NCBI GenBank assembly: GCA_021825225.1 | Contig: JAKAIH010000087.1 | Coordinates: forward strand, 1-8,692 | Source: Pseudomonadota bacterium | Lineage (GTDB): Bacteria; Pseudomonadota; Gammaproteobacteria; Burkholderiales; SG8-39 | Reading direction: 5' to 3' | Length of the DNA stretch: 8,692 nt | In this document: piece after piece, positions 1-7,697 of the stretch | Layout: each line of letters starts with the position of its first letter | Position numbering within the stretch: position 1 is the first letter of the stretch | The notes under the pieces: model-generated | The model's database searches: none | Told to the model about the DNA's origin: nothing | Seen by the model: only the letters and a program-made list of their open reading frames with translations | Translations under genes and position numbers: made by a program

Positions 1-20
1 TCCCACTCGATCAGTGCCAT
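1..20 (-). CDS. Possible start of a haemerythrin-like protein, partial
   Basis: The minus strand reads ATG then five codons giving MALIEW and continues off the window with GA, so Asp or Glu. Bacterial haemerythrins often begin with M-x-L-I-x-W followed by an acidic or small residue. No strong Shine-Dalgarno is visible upstream. Six codons cannot prove a gene, so this is only a pointer to what lies beyond the edge. Confidence 0.25.
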
Positions 21-74
21 GCTGGATATGCCGACAGGTTGCCGCGGTAAAGCTGATTCTAGTTCATCGATTGG

Positions 75-461
75 CTAATGGCTCGCGTAATGCGCTACGG
101 CGATGACAAAGGGCAGGGTCAGCTCGGGAATAAGGTAGCCCAGCCAGACTGCGGTCGGTTTGGGCAAGCCGACGCGGGCCATCGATATCAGCCTGCCGAT
201 GCCGGCGAGCAGTACGCCGAGAGCCAGCAGATAGACCAGCGTCCCCTGTTGCCGGATGGTGATGCCGGCCCAGAGGCTGATCACTCCGGTGGAAAGGTAG
301 ACGCCGGCCATGAAGCGATGCACGTTGTCCAGGCGTGGCGAGGTGTCCGGTTGACCCAGGAACATTTGCAGCGTTCCGCCGAACAAGGCGATCGCGGCCA
401 CGAGAAACAGGCACACCCGCACCACCAGCTGGCTCGCAAGCAGGGGATCATCACCGGTCAT
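75..461 (-). CDS. Four-helix DUF4345-like inner-membrane protein
   Basis: The 128-residue product is an integral membrane protein with four predicted helices at about 11-33, 50-69, 74-94 and 103-125. Its pattern fits what I know of the DUF4345 family: a Gly-rich first helix, then LDNVHRFMAGVYLSTGV before helix 2, GIGRLISMARVGLP after helix 3, and a final helix with PELTLPFVIA. The family has no established function. The start is supported by GGAG 8 nt upstream, and the length is normal for the family. It is separated from the secreted protein by 191 bp and from the next possible gene by about 54 bp. The family assignment is from memory of sequence patterns, not a search. Confidence 0.8.
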   Translation of the reverse strand: MTGDDPLLASQLVVRVCLFLVAAIALFGGTLQMFLGQPDTSPRLDNVHRFMAGVYLSTGVISLWAGITIRQQGTLVYLLALGVLLAGIGRLISMARVGLPKPTAVWLGYLIPELTLPFVIAVAHYASH

Positions 462-546
462 GTGGACATCTCCGTCTGGTGATCGGAATAGCGTGATGAA
501 TTTCAGTCTAGCACGGCCGGATTGGATGCGACCTGCCGTTGCCGCA

Positions 547-561
547 GCCGCGGCCCGCGGC
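547..561. repeat. GC palindrome in the 462-652 intergenic gap
   Basis: GCCGCGG (547-553) and CCGCGGC (555-561) form a perfect 15-bp palindrome around one base. It lies in the 191-bp gap between the secreted protein and the membrane protein. It has no T-tract on the minus strand, so it is not a standard terminator. No convincing promoter is visible in this gap; the best -10-like element, TAGACT preceded by TGC near 505-513, lacks a good -35 partner. Confidence 0.3.
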
Positions 562-652
562 AGTCAGTTGGAGCCCGAGGTTGCGTCGCGTACAGGTACG
601 AACCCGCGCCCGAAGGGGAGGCAAACCAAATCGGCCCCGTTCCAACACCGGT

Positions 653-1162
653 CTATTTCAGCTTGTAGGTGCCGGTCTCGTGGTTGCAGCCTTGAAACGT
701 CCCGGGCTTGATCGCCGGAAACGGCCCCAGGTCCAGGACCGCGCTTCGCATCTCCATGCCTCTGTACTTTCCCGTGCCGGCCACCCATTCCTTGGTGACT
801 TTTCCGTCGCTCCTGAACGAATAATTTGCCAAGCGCGCGTCGCCGTCGCGATCCATGGCCTCGCACACGTTGCTGCCGGAAACCTTCCCGTCGAGTGATG
901 CCTGCGTTCCCACGCAGCGGAAAGTGTTCCGGTCGAACAGGGTACCCGGCGGGTTGGTGACGATCGTGCCGGTCATTTCAAAGCTCATGCCCCAGTGGGT
1001 CTTGGAAAACCGGATTGCGTTGGCCACGCCCGACCAGCAACTGGTCCATTCATACCTGCCCTCCTGCGGGAGAGTCTGAGCCCCAACCGAGCCGACGGCG
1101 CCGAGCCCAGCAACCAGAGCGGCATTTGCGAATATCAGTGTCACGCGAAACTGGAATTTCAT
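653..1162 (-). CDS. Secreted four-cysteine protein of unknown function
   Basis: I do not recognise a named family. The 169-residue product begins with a typical Sec signal peptide: basic MKFQFR, a hydrophobic stretch to about 24, and a likely cleavage after VGA at 28, so it should be periplasmic or secreted. The mature part has four cysteines (42, 83, 100, 159), enough for two disulfides. It is rich in Gly, Thr and aromatic residues in alternating patterns (GTGKYRGMEM, LGPFPAIKPGTFQGC, TGTYKLK), suggesting a beta-rich or barrel-like fold. A DxDxD stretch at 104-108 (DRDGD) might bind a metal, but this is weak. The start is supported by AGGAGG 4 nt upstream. It stands alone after the peptidase remnant, with its own AT-rich upstream region. 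Confidence 0.8.
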   Translation of the reverse strand: MKFQFRVTLIFANAALVAGLGAVGSVGAQTLPQEGRYEWTSCWSGVANAIRFSKTHWGMSFEMTGTIVTNPPGTLFDRNTFRCVGTQASLDGKVSGSNVCEAMDRDGDARLANYSFRSDGKVTKEWVAGTGKYRGMEMRSAVLDLGPFPAIKPGTFQGCNHETGTYKLK

Positions 1163-1195
1163 GCGACCTCCTCCACGCCACGATTCTCCGTAACA

Positions 1196-1212
1196 ATATC
1201 ATACTATGATAT
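1196..1212. promoter_or_regulatory. Perfect AT-rich palindrome upstream of the secreted protein; possible operator/promoter
   Basis: The arms ATATCATA (1196-1203) and TATGATAT (1205-1212) are perfectly complementary around one central base. The site lies 34 to 50 bp before the ATG at 1162. On the minus strand, weak -10-like hexamers (TAGTAT or TATGAT) fall inside it, with TTGTCT or TTGTGG upstream as possible -35 boxes; neither pair is strong. A palindrome over a -10 region is a common repressor arrangement, but I cannot name the regulator. Confidence 0.45.
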
Positions 1213-1292
1213 ATATCAGCCACAAGACAAGGATCCGCAGCATTGCGCAAGCCCCAGATGACTTGCTGGGCGGTAGCGCCGGGAGGGGGAAC

Positions 1293-2055
1293 TCAGAACG
1301 CGCCGGGGTTGCCGGGGAACACCACCGGCGATTCGTAGCCGTCGGCCGACACGGCAGAAACGCCGAAGAACCAATCGTCGATGACGACGTTGTTCAAAGT
1401 CAGCTGGTCCGGCTGCGCCGCATCGGCCGCGACGTAGCGGCTGTATTTCCATTGCGGGTCGGTGGTGTCGCGCCACCACACGCGATAGCCCGCCGCGCCG
1501 GGCTGCGTCTGCCAGCTGAGTGTGGTGTTCGGCGTTACAGCGCCCTCGATGCGGACCCCCTTAGGCGGCGCCGGCGCGTCGGCCCGCGCGGCCAGCGTAA
1601 CCAGATTCAGCCGCGTCACCTGAGCCAGATAGTCGAAATCGACGAACTCGATCGTATCGCCCTAGCGCTCGCCGTTCTCGATGCGCAGATCCTGATGCTG
1701 GTGGGTATAGTCCTCGTGCGCCTCGGTCACGCGCACCGCGGGGAAGCCCAGATCGAGAAACGCCACCCGGTCCCCGCCGCGCCCGACGCATCGTCGTTGG
1801 CGCAGGGAGCGTCGCCGCCGGAATTCATGATGTCGGAGACGCGCGAATCGAGGTGGCCGGTGATCAGGATCACCCGGTTCGCATCGCCGCTGCCGCGCTG
1901 GATCGCGACGACGTCCATCACCTCGGTAGGCTGCGGCAGGCGCGGACCGCTAAACGTCTGCGACGGCGTGACCACCTCTAGCCAGCCGCCGCATTCGGCA
2001 GCGGCATGATACAGGCGGCTGTGAGCACGCCGATGTGCAAGAACGCGTTACGCAT
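1293..2055 (-). pseudogene. Decayed secreted M28-family metallopeptidase
   Basis: Three surviving pieces of one gene lie in order but in three reading frames. Piece 1 (2055-1981) follows GGGGAG and encodes a signal peptide, MRNAFLHIGVLTAACIMPLP then NAAAG, ending at a TAG. Piece 2 (about 1981-1775) reads VVTPSQTFSGPRLPQPTEV and includes zinc-site motifs TGHLDS and ANDDASG. Piece 3 (about 1775-1293) reads FLDLGFPAVRVTEAHEDY and HQHQDL, then an in-frame TAG at 1662-1664 where the family normally has Tyr (GERYGDT), then a C-terminal Fn3-like region (TRLNLVTLAA to FPGNPGAF). The segment holding the catalytic Glu pair and another zinc ligand is absent. Family members are roughly 500 residues or more (recalled), so about half the gene is gone. 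Large deletions plus frame changes rule out simple sequencing error. It is almost surely non-functional, though the signal peptide and start site remain intact. Confidence 0.85.
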
Positions 2056-2105
2056 CGTTTCTCCCCAGTGTGTCGCCGCCCGCCCCGAGCCTGGATTCAG
2101 AGCAG

Positions 2106-2300
2106 CTAGCCGGCTTCGTCGATCCAGGCCAACTGGATCGCCTCGAGAATCTTCTCGCCCGAGCGATTCGGATCGTCGTCGAACCCCTCCAATTCCATCA
2201 CCCAGCGGTGCAAATCGGTGAAGCGCACATACTGCGGGTCGACGTCGGCATGATGCTCCGACAGCGCGATCGCAATTTCTGTCGTATCAGTCCATCGCAT
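2106..2300 (-). CDS. iscX: IscX (YfhJ), small acidic ISC regulator
   Basis: IscX is a small acidic protein that binds IscS at the site also used by ferredoxin and frataxin, and modulates desulfurase and assembly rates; it also binds iron weakly. The 64-residue protein shows the family signature: MRWTDTTEIAIAL, then DVDPQYVRFTDLHRWV, then FDDDP and EKILEAI ending in WIDEAG. It is the last gene of the operon, 1 nt after fdx, as in E. coli (66 residues). No intrinsic terminator is visible between its TAG and the next reading frame at 2055, so some readthrough into the peptidase remnant is possible. Confidence 0.96.
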   Translation of the reverse strand: MRWTDTTEIAIALSEHHADVDPQYVRFTDLHRWVMELEGFDDDPNRSGEKILEAIQLAWIDEAG

Positions 2301-2301
2301 C

Positions 2302-2643
2302 TTAGCGGCTGCCTTCGCTCACCATGTTGATGGTGTATTTGGGGATTTCTATGACCAGGTCGTTCTCCGGCATCAGCGCCTGACAGGACAGGCGCGAATC
2401 CGGCTCCAGGCCCCAGGCGCGGTCGAGCAGGTCGTCTTCCTTTTCCTCGGACGGTTCCAGCGCCTCGAAGCCCTCGCGGATCACCACATGGCAGGTGGTG
2501 CAGGCGCAGGATTTTTCGCAGGCGTGCTCGATCTCGATGCCGTTTTGCAGCAGATTGTCGCAGATCGACATGCCCGGCTTGGCATCGAACAGCGCGCCCT
2601 CCGGGCACAGTTCCTCATGCGGCAATACCGTGATGGTCGGCAT
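2302..2643 (-). CDS. fdx: ISC-type [2Fe-2S] ferredoxin
   Basis: This adrenodoxin-type ferredoxin supplies electrons for cluster assembly on IscU. The 113-residue protein has the four cluster cysteines Cys42, Cys48, Cys51 and Cys87, in ACEKSCACTTCHVV and RLSCQALM. The extra Cys46 in this loop also occurs in E. coli Fdx. An acidic patch PSEEKEDDLLD (64-74) fits the partner-binding surface of this family. It starts 2 nt after the hscA stop, and only 1 nt separates its TAA from the iscX ATG. No strong separate Shine-Dalgarno is visible, so coupling to hscA is likely. Confidence 0.97.
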   Translation of the reverse strand: MPTITVLPHEELCPEGALFDAKPGMSICDNLLQNGIEIEHACEKSCACTTCHVVIREGFEALEPSEEKEDDLLDRAWGLEPDSRLSCQALMPENDLVIEIPKYTINMVSEGSR

Positions 2644-2645
2644 GG

Positions 2646-4514
2646 TCAGATGTTCATGTCTTCGAGCTTCTTCCCGGTGAGCGCGAGGTGGATCGAACGA
2701 TCCATGCGCCGCGCGGCGAAAGGCTCTGTGACCTGATTGACGCGTTCCAGCGCCGCCGTGATCGCGCGGCGGTCGCTGCCGGAAGCGACTGCGGCAAGCG
2801 CGTCCAGAGCCGCGCGGATGTCAGCGAGTTCCTGCGCCGCGAGCAAATCGGCATCGGCCGCCAGCGCCGCCGCGGCGGCCTCCAGCATGCGCTCCGCCTC
2901 GACCCGTAGTTCGTTCAAGGCACGCGCTTGCGCGTCGTCGCCGGAATGGGTGATCGAATCCTGCAGCATTTGCGCGATTTGCGCATCGGACAAGCCATAG
3001 GATGGCTTCACCGCGACCGCGGCTTCGACTCCGCTCGTGGCCTCGCGCGCCGAAACCGACAGCAGGCCGTCGGCATCCACCTGGTAGCTGACGCGAATGC
3101 GCGCCGCCCCGGCGACCATGGGCGGAATGCCGCGCAGTTCGAAGCGCGCGAGCGAGCGGCAGTCCGAAACCAGTTCGCGCTCGCCCTGCACCACATGGAT
3201 GGCCATCGCCGTCTGCCCATCCTTGAAGGTGGTGAATTCCTGCGCGCGCGCGTAGGGAATGGTGGAATTGCGCGGGATGACGCGCTCCACCAACCCGCCC
3301 ATGGTTTCCAGGCCCAGTGACAACGGAATCACGTCGAGCAGCAGCCAGTCGTCCCCTGCGGCGCGGTTGCCCGCAAGTACATCGGCCTGGATCGCAGCGC
3401 CCAGCGCCACGACTTTGTCCGGATCGAGATTGTTCAGCGGCGCCTGCCTGAAAAGCTCTGCCACCGCCTGCTGTATCTGCGGCATGCGCGTGGCGCCGCC
3501 GACCATCACCACCCCGTTCACCTCCTCCACCGCCAGACCGGCATCGCGCAGCGCCTTCTTCACCGGTGCAATGGTCTTCTGCACCAGGGCGCGCGTGACT
3601 TCGGCGAAGGTTTTCAGCGGCAGCGTAACATCGATCAGTTCGCCGGTGCCGAGCCTGGCAGTGATGCGCGCTTCGCTGTGCGCGCTCAGATGTTCCTTGG
3701 CCTCGCGCGCCGCGGTGAGCAGCAGGCGCGTGTCTTCGTCCGACAGCGGCGCCGGCCGCGCCTGCTCCACGATCCAGCAGAACACGCGGTGGTCGAAGTC
3801 GTCGCCGCCCAGCGCCGCATCGCCGTTGGTCGCGAGCACTTCGAACACGCCCTTGGACAGGCGCAGTATCGAAATGTCGAAGGTGCCGCCGCCGAGATCG
3901 AACACCGCATAGACGCCCTCGGCCGCATTGTCCAGGCCGTAGGCGATTGCCGCCGCGGTGGGTTCGTTGAGCAGGCGCAGCACGTCGAGGCCGGCGAGCC
4001 GCGCCGCATCCTTGGTCGCCTGGCGCTGCGCATCGTCGAAATAGGCCGGCACCGTGATGACCGCGCCCACCAACTCTCCGGCCAGCGAAGCCTCGGCGCG
4101 CTCGCGCAGCGCGCGCAGGATTTCCGCCGAAATTTCGACCGGGCTTTTCACGCCGGCGCAGGTGCGCAACTGCACCATGCCGGGTGTATCCAGAAAATCG
4201 TAGGGGCAGTTTTCGGCGTAGGCGACGTCTTTCAGCCCGCGCCCCATGAAGCGCTTGACCGAGACGATGGTGTTCCTGGGGTCGCAGGCGAGTTCGGCCT
4301 GCGCCGGGTAGCCCACCGCCGTCGCCCCGCCCGGGAAATAGCGCACCACCGAAGGCAGCAGCGCGCGGGCATCGGCATCGTTCAACACCACGGCGATGCC
4401 GCTGCGCACCGTCGCCACCAGCGAATTCGTGGTCCCCAGGTCAATGCCCACCGCCAGCCGGTGCTGGTGCGGCGCGCGCGACATGCCGGGTTCGGCAATT
4501 TGCAACAGGGCCAT
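2646..4514 (-). CDS. hscA: Hsp70-type chaperone HscA
   Basis: HscA is the specialised Hsp70 that, with HscB and ATP, binds the LPPVK loop of IscU and promotes cluster release to acceptor proteins. The 622 residues (E. coli 616) comprise a nucleotide-binding domain (about 20-385), the linker [10 protein letters not shown] (391-400), a beta-sandwich substrate-binding domain to about 505 and a helical lid to the end. Nucleotide-binding motifs include IDLGTTNSL (24-32), DLGGGTFD (206-213) and [10 protein letters not shown] (336-345). The N-terminus [10 protein letters not shown] followed by APHQHRLA matches HscA and not DnaK. Translation likely depends on coupling to hscB through a one-base overlap. 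The stop is followed after 2 nt by fdx. Confidence 0.98.
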   Translation of the reverse strand: MALLQIAEPGMSRAPHQHRLAVGIDLGTTNSLVATVRSGIAVVLNDADARALLPSVVRYFPGGATAVGYPAQAELACDPRNTIVSVKRFMGRGLKDVAYAENCPYDFLDTPGMVQLRTCAGVKSPVEISAEILRALRERAEASLAGELVGAVITVPAYFDDAQRQATKDAARLAGLDVLRLLNEPTAAAIAYGLDNAAEGVYAVFDLGGGTFDISILRLSKGVFEVLATNGDAALGGDDFDHRVFCWIVEQARPAPLSDEDTRLLLTAAREAKEHLSAHSEARITARLGTGELIDVTLPLKTFAEVTRALVQKTIAPVKKALRDAGLAVEEVNGVVMVGGATRMPQIQQAVAELFRQAPLNNLDPDKVVALGAAIQADVLAGNRAAGDDWLLLDVIPLSLGLETMGGLVERVIPRNSTIPYARAQEFTTFKDGQTAMAIHVVQGERELVSDCRSLARFELRGIPPMVAGAARIRVSYQVDADGLLSVSAREATSGVEAAVAVKPSYGLSDAQIAQMLQDSITHSGDDAQARALNELRVEAERMLEAAAAALAADADLLAAQELADIRAALDALAAVASGSDRRAITAALERVNQVTEPFAARRMDRSIHLALTGKKLEDMNI

Positions 4515-5038
4515 CAGGCGTCCGCTCGCTCCAAGGCGTCGCCGATTTCCTCGCGCAGGCGTTCCAGGAACATCAGTTTGCGCACCGACTCGGCCGCCAG
4601 CGCATAGTCGCGCTCGCCATCGAGGCGGCGCTCAAGTTCGGCGTAGCGATCCTTCATCTCAAGGGCAAGGCGCTCGCCCAGCTCGGCAAGCGCCTCGGGT
4701 TGATTCGCCGCTTCCTCCACCGACTCGCGCCATTGCATCTGCTGCAGCAGGAATTCGGCCGGCATCGCGGTGTTGCTCTCGTCCGCCACATCCACACTCT
4801 GCAACGCGAGCAGGTAGCGCGCACGCGCGAGCGGGCTTTTCAGCGTGCGGTAGGCTTCGTTCACCTGCGTCGCCGATTGCATCGAGGCGCGGCGCTCGGC
4901 GTCGCTCGCATGCACGAAGCGGTCCGGATGGACCCGCGACTGGATGCTGCGGTAGGCCCGCTCCATCAGCGTCAGGTCCAAATGGTAGCGCTGCGGCAGT
5001 CCGAACAGCTCGAAATGATTCTGCTGGAAATTGATCAT
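4514..5038 (-). CDS. hscB: J-domain co-chaperone HscB
   Basis: HscB (Hsc20) binds IscU, delivers it to HscA and stimulates HscA ATPase activity. The 174-residue protein has an N-terminal J domain (about 1-75) with the HPD motif at 37-39 in [13 protein letters not shown], and a C-terminal helical IscU-binding domain (about 90-174). I chose the ATG at 5038 because [15 protein letters not shown] fits the family N-terminus and length (E. coli 171). An in-frame TTG at 5065 would add nine Arg-rich residues without family support. Neither start has a recognisable Shine-Dalgarno, which is unusual here. The TGA stop overlaps the hscA ATG by one base (TGATG), so the two chaperones are probably translationally coupled. 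Confidence 0.96.
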   Translation of the reverse strand: MINFQQNHFELFGLPQRYHLDLTLMERAYRSIQSRVHPDRFVHASDAERRASMQSATQVNEAYRTLKSPLARARYLLALQSVDVADESNTAMPAEFLLQQMQWRESVEEAANQPEALAELGERLALEMKDRYAELERRLDGERDYALAAESVRKLMFLERLREEIGDALERADA

Positions 5039-5058
5039 GCGCGGGCAAGAACGTCTGC

Positions 5059-5072
5059 GGCGCAAGTGCGCC
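5059..5072. repeat. Small GC-rich hairpin in the iscA-hscB gap
   Basis: Arms GGCGC (5059-5063) and GCGCC (5068-5072) flank a 4-nt loop, forming a perfect 5-bp GC stem. It is not followed by a T-tract on the minus strand, so it is not an intrinsic terminator. It may affect mRNA stability or hscB translation. In GC-rich DNA a stem of this size can also arise by chance. Confidence 0.35.
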
Positions 5073-5117
5073 CGGACCCGCTGTCCTTCGCGCCGTTTGC
5101 ACCCTTCTGCTCAGAAC

Positions 5118-5441
5118 CTAGATGTTAAAGCTTTCCCCGCAACCGCACTGGTCTTTCACGTTCGGATTCTTGAACTTGAAACCTTCGTTCAGCCCCTCGC
5201 GCGCGAAATCGAGTTCGGTGCCTTCCAGGTAGGGCAGGCTCTTCGGGTCCACGATCACCTTCACCCCATGGCTTTCGAACAGCGCGTCCTCGGGATTGAT
5301 GTCGTCGGCATATTCCAGCTTGTAGGCCATGCCCGAGCAACCGGTGGTGCGCACGCCCAGGCGCAGGCCCACGCCCTTGCCGCGTTTGGCGATGAAGTTG
5401 GAAACGTGTTTGGCGGCTTTTTCAGTCAGGGTAACGGGCAT
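5118..5441 (-). CDS. iscA: A-type Fe-S carrier protein IscA
   Basis: IscA binds iron or Fe-S clusters and acts as an A-type carrier, mainly in maturation of [4Fe-4S] proteins. The 107-residue length is the same as E. coli IscA. The three conserved cysteines are Cys35 in [13 protein letters not shown] and Cys99 and Cys101 in the C-terminal QCGCGESF motif, so the binding site is complete. The start is supported by GAGGT 4 to 5 nt upstream, overlapping the iscU stop, which suggests coupled translation. A 79-nt gap separates it from hscB, the longest gap within the operon. The synteny and the position between iscU and hscB favour IscA over the related ErpA. Confidence 0.97.
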   Translation of the reverse strand: MPVTLTEKAAKHVSNFIAKRGKGVGLRLGVRTTGCSGMAYKLEYADDINPEDALFESHGVKVIVDPKSLPYLEGTELDFAREGLNEGFKFKNPNVKDQCGCGESFNI

Positions 5442-5448
5442 GGCAACC

Positions 5449-5874
5449 TCAGGCAGCGCGCTGCGCCGGGGCGGCGGCGTTCTCGTCCGCGGCCTGTCCG
5501 TGCTTCGCTTTGTAATCGGCGATGGCCGCTTTGATCGCGTCCTCGGCCAGGATGGAACAGTGGATTTTCACCGGCGGCAGCGCCAGTTCCTCGGCGATCT
5601 GCGTGTTCTTGATGTCCAGCGCCTGCTCCAGGGTCTTGCCCTTCACCCACTCGGTCACGAGCGAGGAGGAGGCGATGGCCGAGCCGCAGCCGTAGGTCTT
5701 GAAGCGCGCATCTTCGATCACGCCGTCGGTGCCGACGCGAATCTGCAGCTTCATCACGTCGCCGCAGGCGGGCGCACCGACCATTCCCGTTCCGACCGCA
5801 TCGTCGCCCTTTTCAAACGAGCCGACGTTGCGCGGGTTTTCGTAATGGTCGAGTACTTTGTCGCTGTACGCCAT
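5449..5874 (-). CDS. iscU: Fe-S cluster assembly scaffold IscU
   Basis: IscU is the scaffold on which [2Fe-2S] and [4Fe-4S] clusters are built from sulfur delivered by IscS before transfer to target proteins. The three cluster cysteines are Cys37, Cys63 and Cys106, with Asp39 and His105 also present, all at E. coli positions. The LPPVK motif at 99-103 is the HscA recognition site, matching the hscA and hscB genes downstream. The start [18 protein letters not shown] follows AAGGA at good spacing. The protein is 141 residues, about 13 longer than E. coli IscU; the extra tail is rich in Ala and Glu/Asp (ending APAQRAA) and probably disordered. The TGA stop lies 7 nt before iscA and forms part of the iscA Shine-Dalgarno. 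Confidence 0.98.
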   Translation of the reverse strand: MAYSDKVLDHYENPRNVGSFEKGDDAVGTGMVGAPACGDVMKLQIRVGTDGVIEDARFKTYGCGSAIASSSLVTEWVKGKTLEQALDIKNTQIAEELALPPVKIHCSILAEDAIKAAIADYKAKHGQAADENAAAPAQRAA

Positions 5875-5904
5875 ATCTGTTCCTTTTTCCTTCTTGATAC
5901 GAAT

Positions 5905-7113
5905 TCAGTGGGCAGCCCACTGCACGGTATTCAGGTCCACGCCTTCCTTGTACATGTCCCACAGCGGCGACAGCTCGCGCAGCTTGGCGATCTGGCGCTT
6001 GAGCAGGCCGACGGTGAAATCGATTTCTTCCGCGGTATTGAAGCGGCCGATGGTAAAGCGAATCGACGAATGCGCGAGTTCGTCCGAGCGCCCCAGCGCG
6101 CGCAGCACATAGGACGGTTCCAGGCTGGCGGAAGTGCAGGCCGAGCCCGAGGATACGGCGATTTCCTTGATGCCCATGATCAGCGACTCGCCCTCGACGA
6201 AGTTGAAGCTGACGTTGAGGTTGCCGGGAATGCGCTGCTCGAGGTCGCCGTTCAGATGCACTTCCTCGATTTCGCTCAAGCCCTGCCACAGGCGGTCGCG
6301 CAGGCCGCGGATGCGTTCGTTCTCGGCGGCCATCTCCAGGCGCGCGATGCGAAACGCCTCGCCCATGCCGACGATCTGGTGCGTGGCGAGCGTGCCCGAG
6401 CGCATGCCGCGCTCATGTCCGCCGCCGTGAATCTGCGGCTCGATGCGCACGCGCGGCTTCCTGCGTACATATTGCGCACCTATGCCTTTGGGCCCGTAGA
6501 CCTTGTGCGCGGTGACGGTCATCAGGTCGACCTTGAGCTTCTGCACATCGATCCCGACTTTGCCCGCAGCCTGCACCGCGTCGCAATGAAACACGATACC
6601 CCTGGCGCGGCAGATCTCGCCGATCGCGGCGATGTCCTGGATCACGCCGATTTCATTGTTGACCATCATCACCGACACCAGGATGGTGTCCGGGCGCAGC
6701 GCCGCTTTCAGCTTATCCAGATCGAGCAGGCCATTGGGCTCGGGACTGAGATAAGTCGCCTCGAATCCCTGGCGCTCGAGTTCGCGCACCGTGTCCAGCA
6801 CCGCCTTGTGCTCGGTTTTGACCGTGACGATGTGCTTGCCCTTGCCCTGGTAGAAATGCGCCGCGCCCTTGATCGCGAGGTTGTCGCCCTCGGTGGCGCC
6901 CGAGGTCCAGACGATTTCCTTGGGGTCGGCATTGAGCAGCGCCGCCACGTGGGCGCGCGCCTCTTCCACCGCCGCCTCGGCTTCCCAGCCATAGGAATGG
7001 GAACGGCTGGCGGGATTGCCGAACTTCTCGGTGAGATAGGGAATCATCTTGGCCGCGACGCGCGGATCGACCGGCGTGGTCGCCGAATAATCGAGATAAA
7101 TCGGTAGTTTCAT
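5905..7113 (-). CDS. iscS: Cysteine desulfurase IscS
   Basis: IscS is a pyridoxal-phosphate enzyme that converts L-cysteine to L-alanine and holds the sulfur as a persulfide for IscU and other acceptors. I place the start at 7113 because [19 protein letters not shown] is the family N-terminus; the open frame runs 62 codons further upstream, but that would overlap iscR and has no family support. The 402-residue protein has the PLP-lysine Lys204 in [10 protein letters not shown], the PLP-stacking His102 in KTEHKAV, Asp178 and Gln181 in HCDAVQ, and the mobile catalytic Cys326 in [10 protein letters not shown]. All are shifted by two from E. coli numbering. The only nearby Shine-Dalgarno candidate is a weak AAGAAG. 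It sits 35 nt after iscR and 30 nt before iscU, its main partner. Confidence 0.98.
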   Translation of the reverse strand: MKLPIYLDYSATTPVDPRVAAKMIPYLTEKFGNPASRSHSYGWEAEAAVEEARAHVAALLNADPKEIVWTSGATEGDNLAIKGAAHFYQGKGKHIVTVKTEHKAVLDTVRELERQGFEATYLSPEPNGLLDLDKLKAALRPDTILVSVMMVNNEIGVIQDIAAIGEICRARGIVFHCDAVQAAGKVGIDVQKLKVDLMTVTAHKVYGPKGIGAQYVRRKPRVRIEPQIHGGGHERGMRSGTLATHQIVGMGEAFRIARLEMAAENERIRGLRDRLWQGLSEIEEVHLNGDLEQRIPGNLNVSFNFVEGESLIMGIKEIAVSSGSACTSASLEPSYVLRALGRSDELAHSSIRFTIGRFNTAEEIDFTVGLLKRQIAKLRELSPLWDMYKEGVDLNTVQWAAH

Positions 7114-7148
7114 CAGAATGCTTCTTTGCGCAATCGAATCCGTTTGGC

Positions 7149-7625
7149 TCAGGCCGGCAGCGAAACGACCTTGCGCGCGGCCGGCCGCCGGTCCATCAGC
7201 ACCGTCACATTGCCGCCCTTCGCAAGCTGCTCGTTGACGAGGTCCTGCAGCGTGACCGAGTTCAGGTATTCGTACAATTTGTCGTTCAGCGTGGCCCACA
7301 GGTTATGCGTCATGCAGCGCTTGTCTTCCTGGCAGTTTTCCATACCGCCGCATTGCGTCGCATCCAGCGGCTCATCGACCGCGAGGATGATCTCTGCCAC
7401 CGAGACCTTCTCCGTCGGCCGCGCCAGGCAATATCCCCCGCCAGGCCCGCGCACGCTCTCGACCAGCGCATGCCGGCGCAGCTTGCCGAACAGCTGCTCC
7501 AGGTAGGACAGCGAAATGCTTTGGCGCGCACCTATGCCAGCCAGGGTCACAGGCCCGTGCTGATGGCGCAAGGCCAAATCCAGCATCGCGGTTACGGCAA
7601 ATCGGCCTTTGGTTGTCAGTCTCAT
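7149..7625 (-). CDS. iscR: Fe-S cluster-sensing transcriptional regulator IscR
   Basis: This Rrf2-family winged-helix DNA-binding protein carries a [2Fe-2S] cluster, represses the isc operon in its cluster-bound form and controls other genes in both forms. The 158 residues start [18 protein letters not shown], with the helix-turn-helix at about 26-50 and the wing near GPGGGY (60-65). Cluster ligands Cys92, Cys98, Cys104 and His107 are all present at exactly the E. coli spacing. The start is supported by GGAG 8 nt upstream and by alignment to the family N-terminus. It is the first gene of the operon, 35 nt before iscS, behind a type 1 operator that it should bind itself. Length is close to E. 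coli IscR (162 residues). Confidence 0.97.
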   Translation of the reverse strand: MRLTTKGRFAVTAMLDLALRHQHGPVTLAGIGARQSISLSYLEQLFGKLRRHALVESVRGPGGGYCLARPTEKVSVAEIILAVDEPLDATQCGGMENCQEDKRCMTHNLWATLNDKLYEYLNSVTLQDLVNEQLAKGGNVTVLMDRRPAARKVVSLPA

Positions 7626-7663
7626 ATGTTCGTCTCCGGCTCAATACCCGATAAGGAGGCTCA

Positions 7664-7693
7664 AGTATAGCTAAACCTGACTGAATTGATCAA
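7664..7693 (-). promoter_or_regulatory. Predicted sigma70 promoter of the isc operon
   Basis: The minus strand has -35 TTGATC (7693-7688, 4 of 6), an 18-bp spacer and -10 TATACT (7669-7664, 5 of 6). Transcription would start near 7657, about 30 nt before the iscR ATG. The -35 box lies inside the IscR type 1 site, so bound IscR would block RNA polymerase. Confidence 0.7.
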
Positions 7694-7697
7694 CTAT
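7673..7697 (-). promoter_or_regulatory. IscR type 1 operator
   Basis: By my alignment, the 25-bp minus-strand site matches the published IscR type 1 consensus (ATASYYGACT-RWWW-YAGTCRRSTAT) at 22 of 25 positions. The left half begins ATAGTTGA and the right half is CAGTCAGG. It overlaps the predicted iscR -35 box and the cysE stop codon. Type 1 sites are bound by cluster-loaded IscR, so this predicts feedback repression of the isc operon when Fe-S clusters are plentiful. Confidence 0.8.

Noticed and set aside
547..561. Terminator after the secreted protein gene
   Set aside because: The GC palindrome has a one-base centre, lies about 90 bp past the stop and has no T-tract.
1206..2009. A 267-codon plus-strand frame opposite the peptidase remnant
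   Set aside because: The minus strand carries clear M28 homology in pieces; the plus-strand translation is Arg-rich with no recognisable domain. Frame openness here reflects base composition.
3678..4607. A 309-codon plus-strand frame opposite hscA and hscB
   Set aside because: It is Arg/His/Gln-rich, typical of an antisense shadow, and hscA on the other strand has full Hsp70 motifs.
5329..7107. A 592-codon plus-strand open frame opposite iscS and iscU
   Set aside because: It is antisense to two unmistakable, motif-complete genes and its translation resembles no protein I know. Long antisense frames are common in GC-rich genes with biased third positions.
7114..7299. N-terminal extension of IscS by 62 residues
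   Set aside because: The open frame reaches 7299 but would overlap iscR. The family N-terminus [14 protein letters not shown] begins exactly at 7113.
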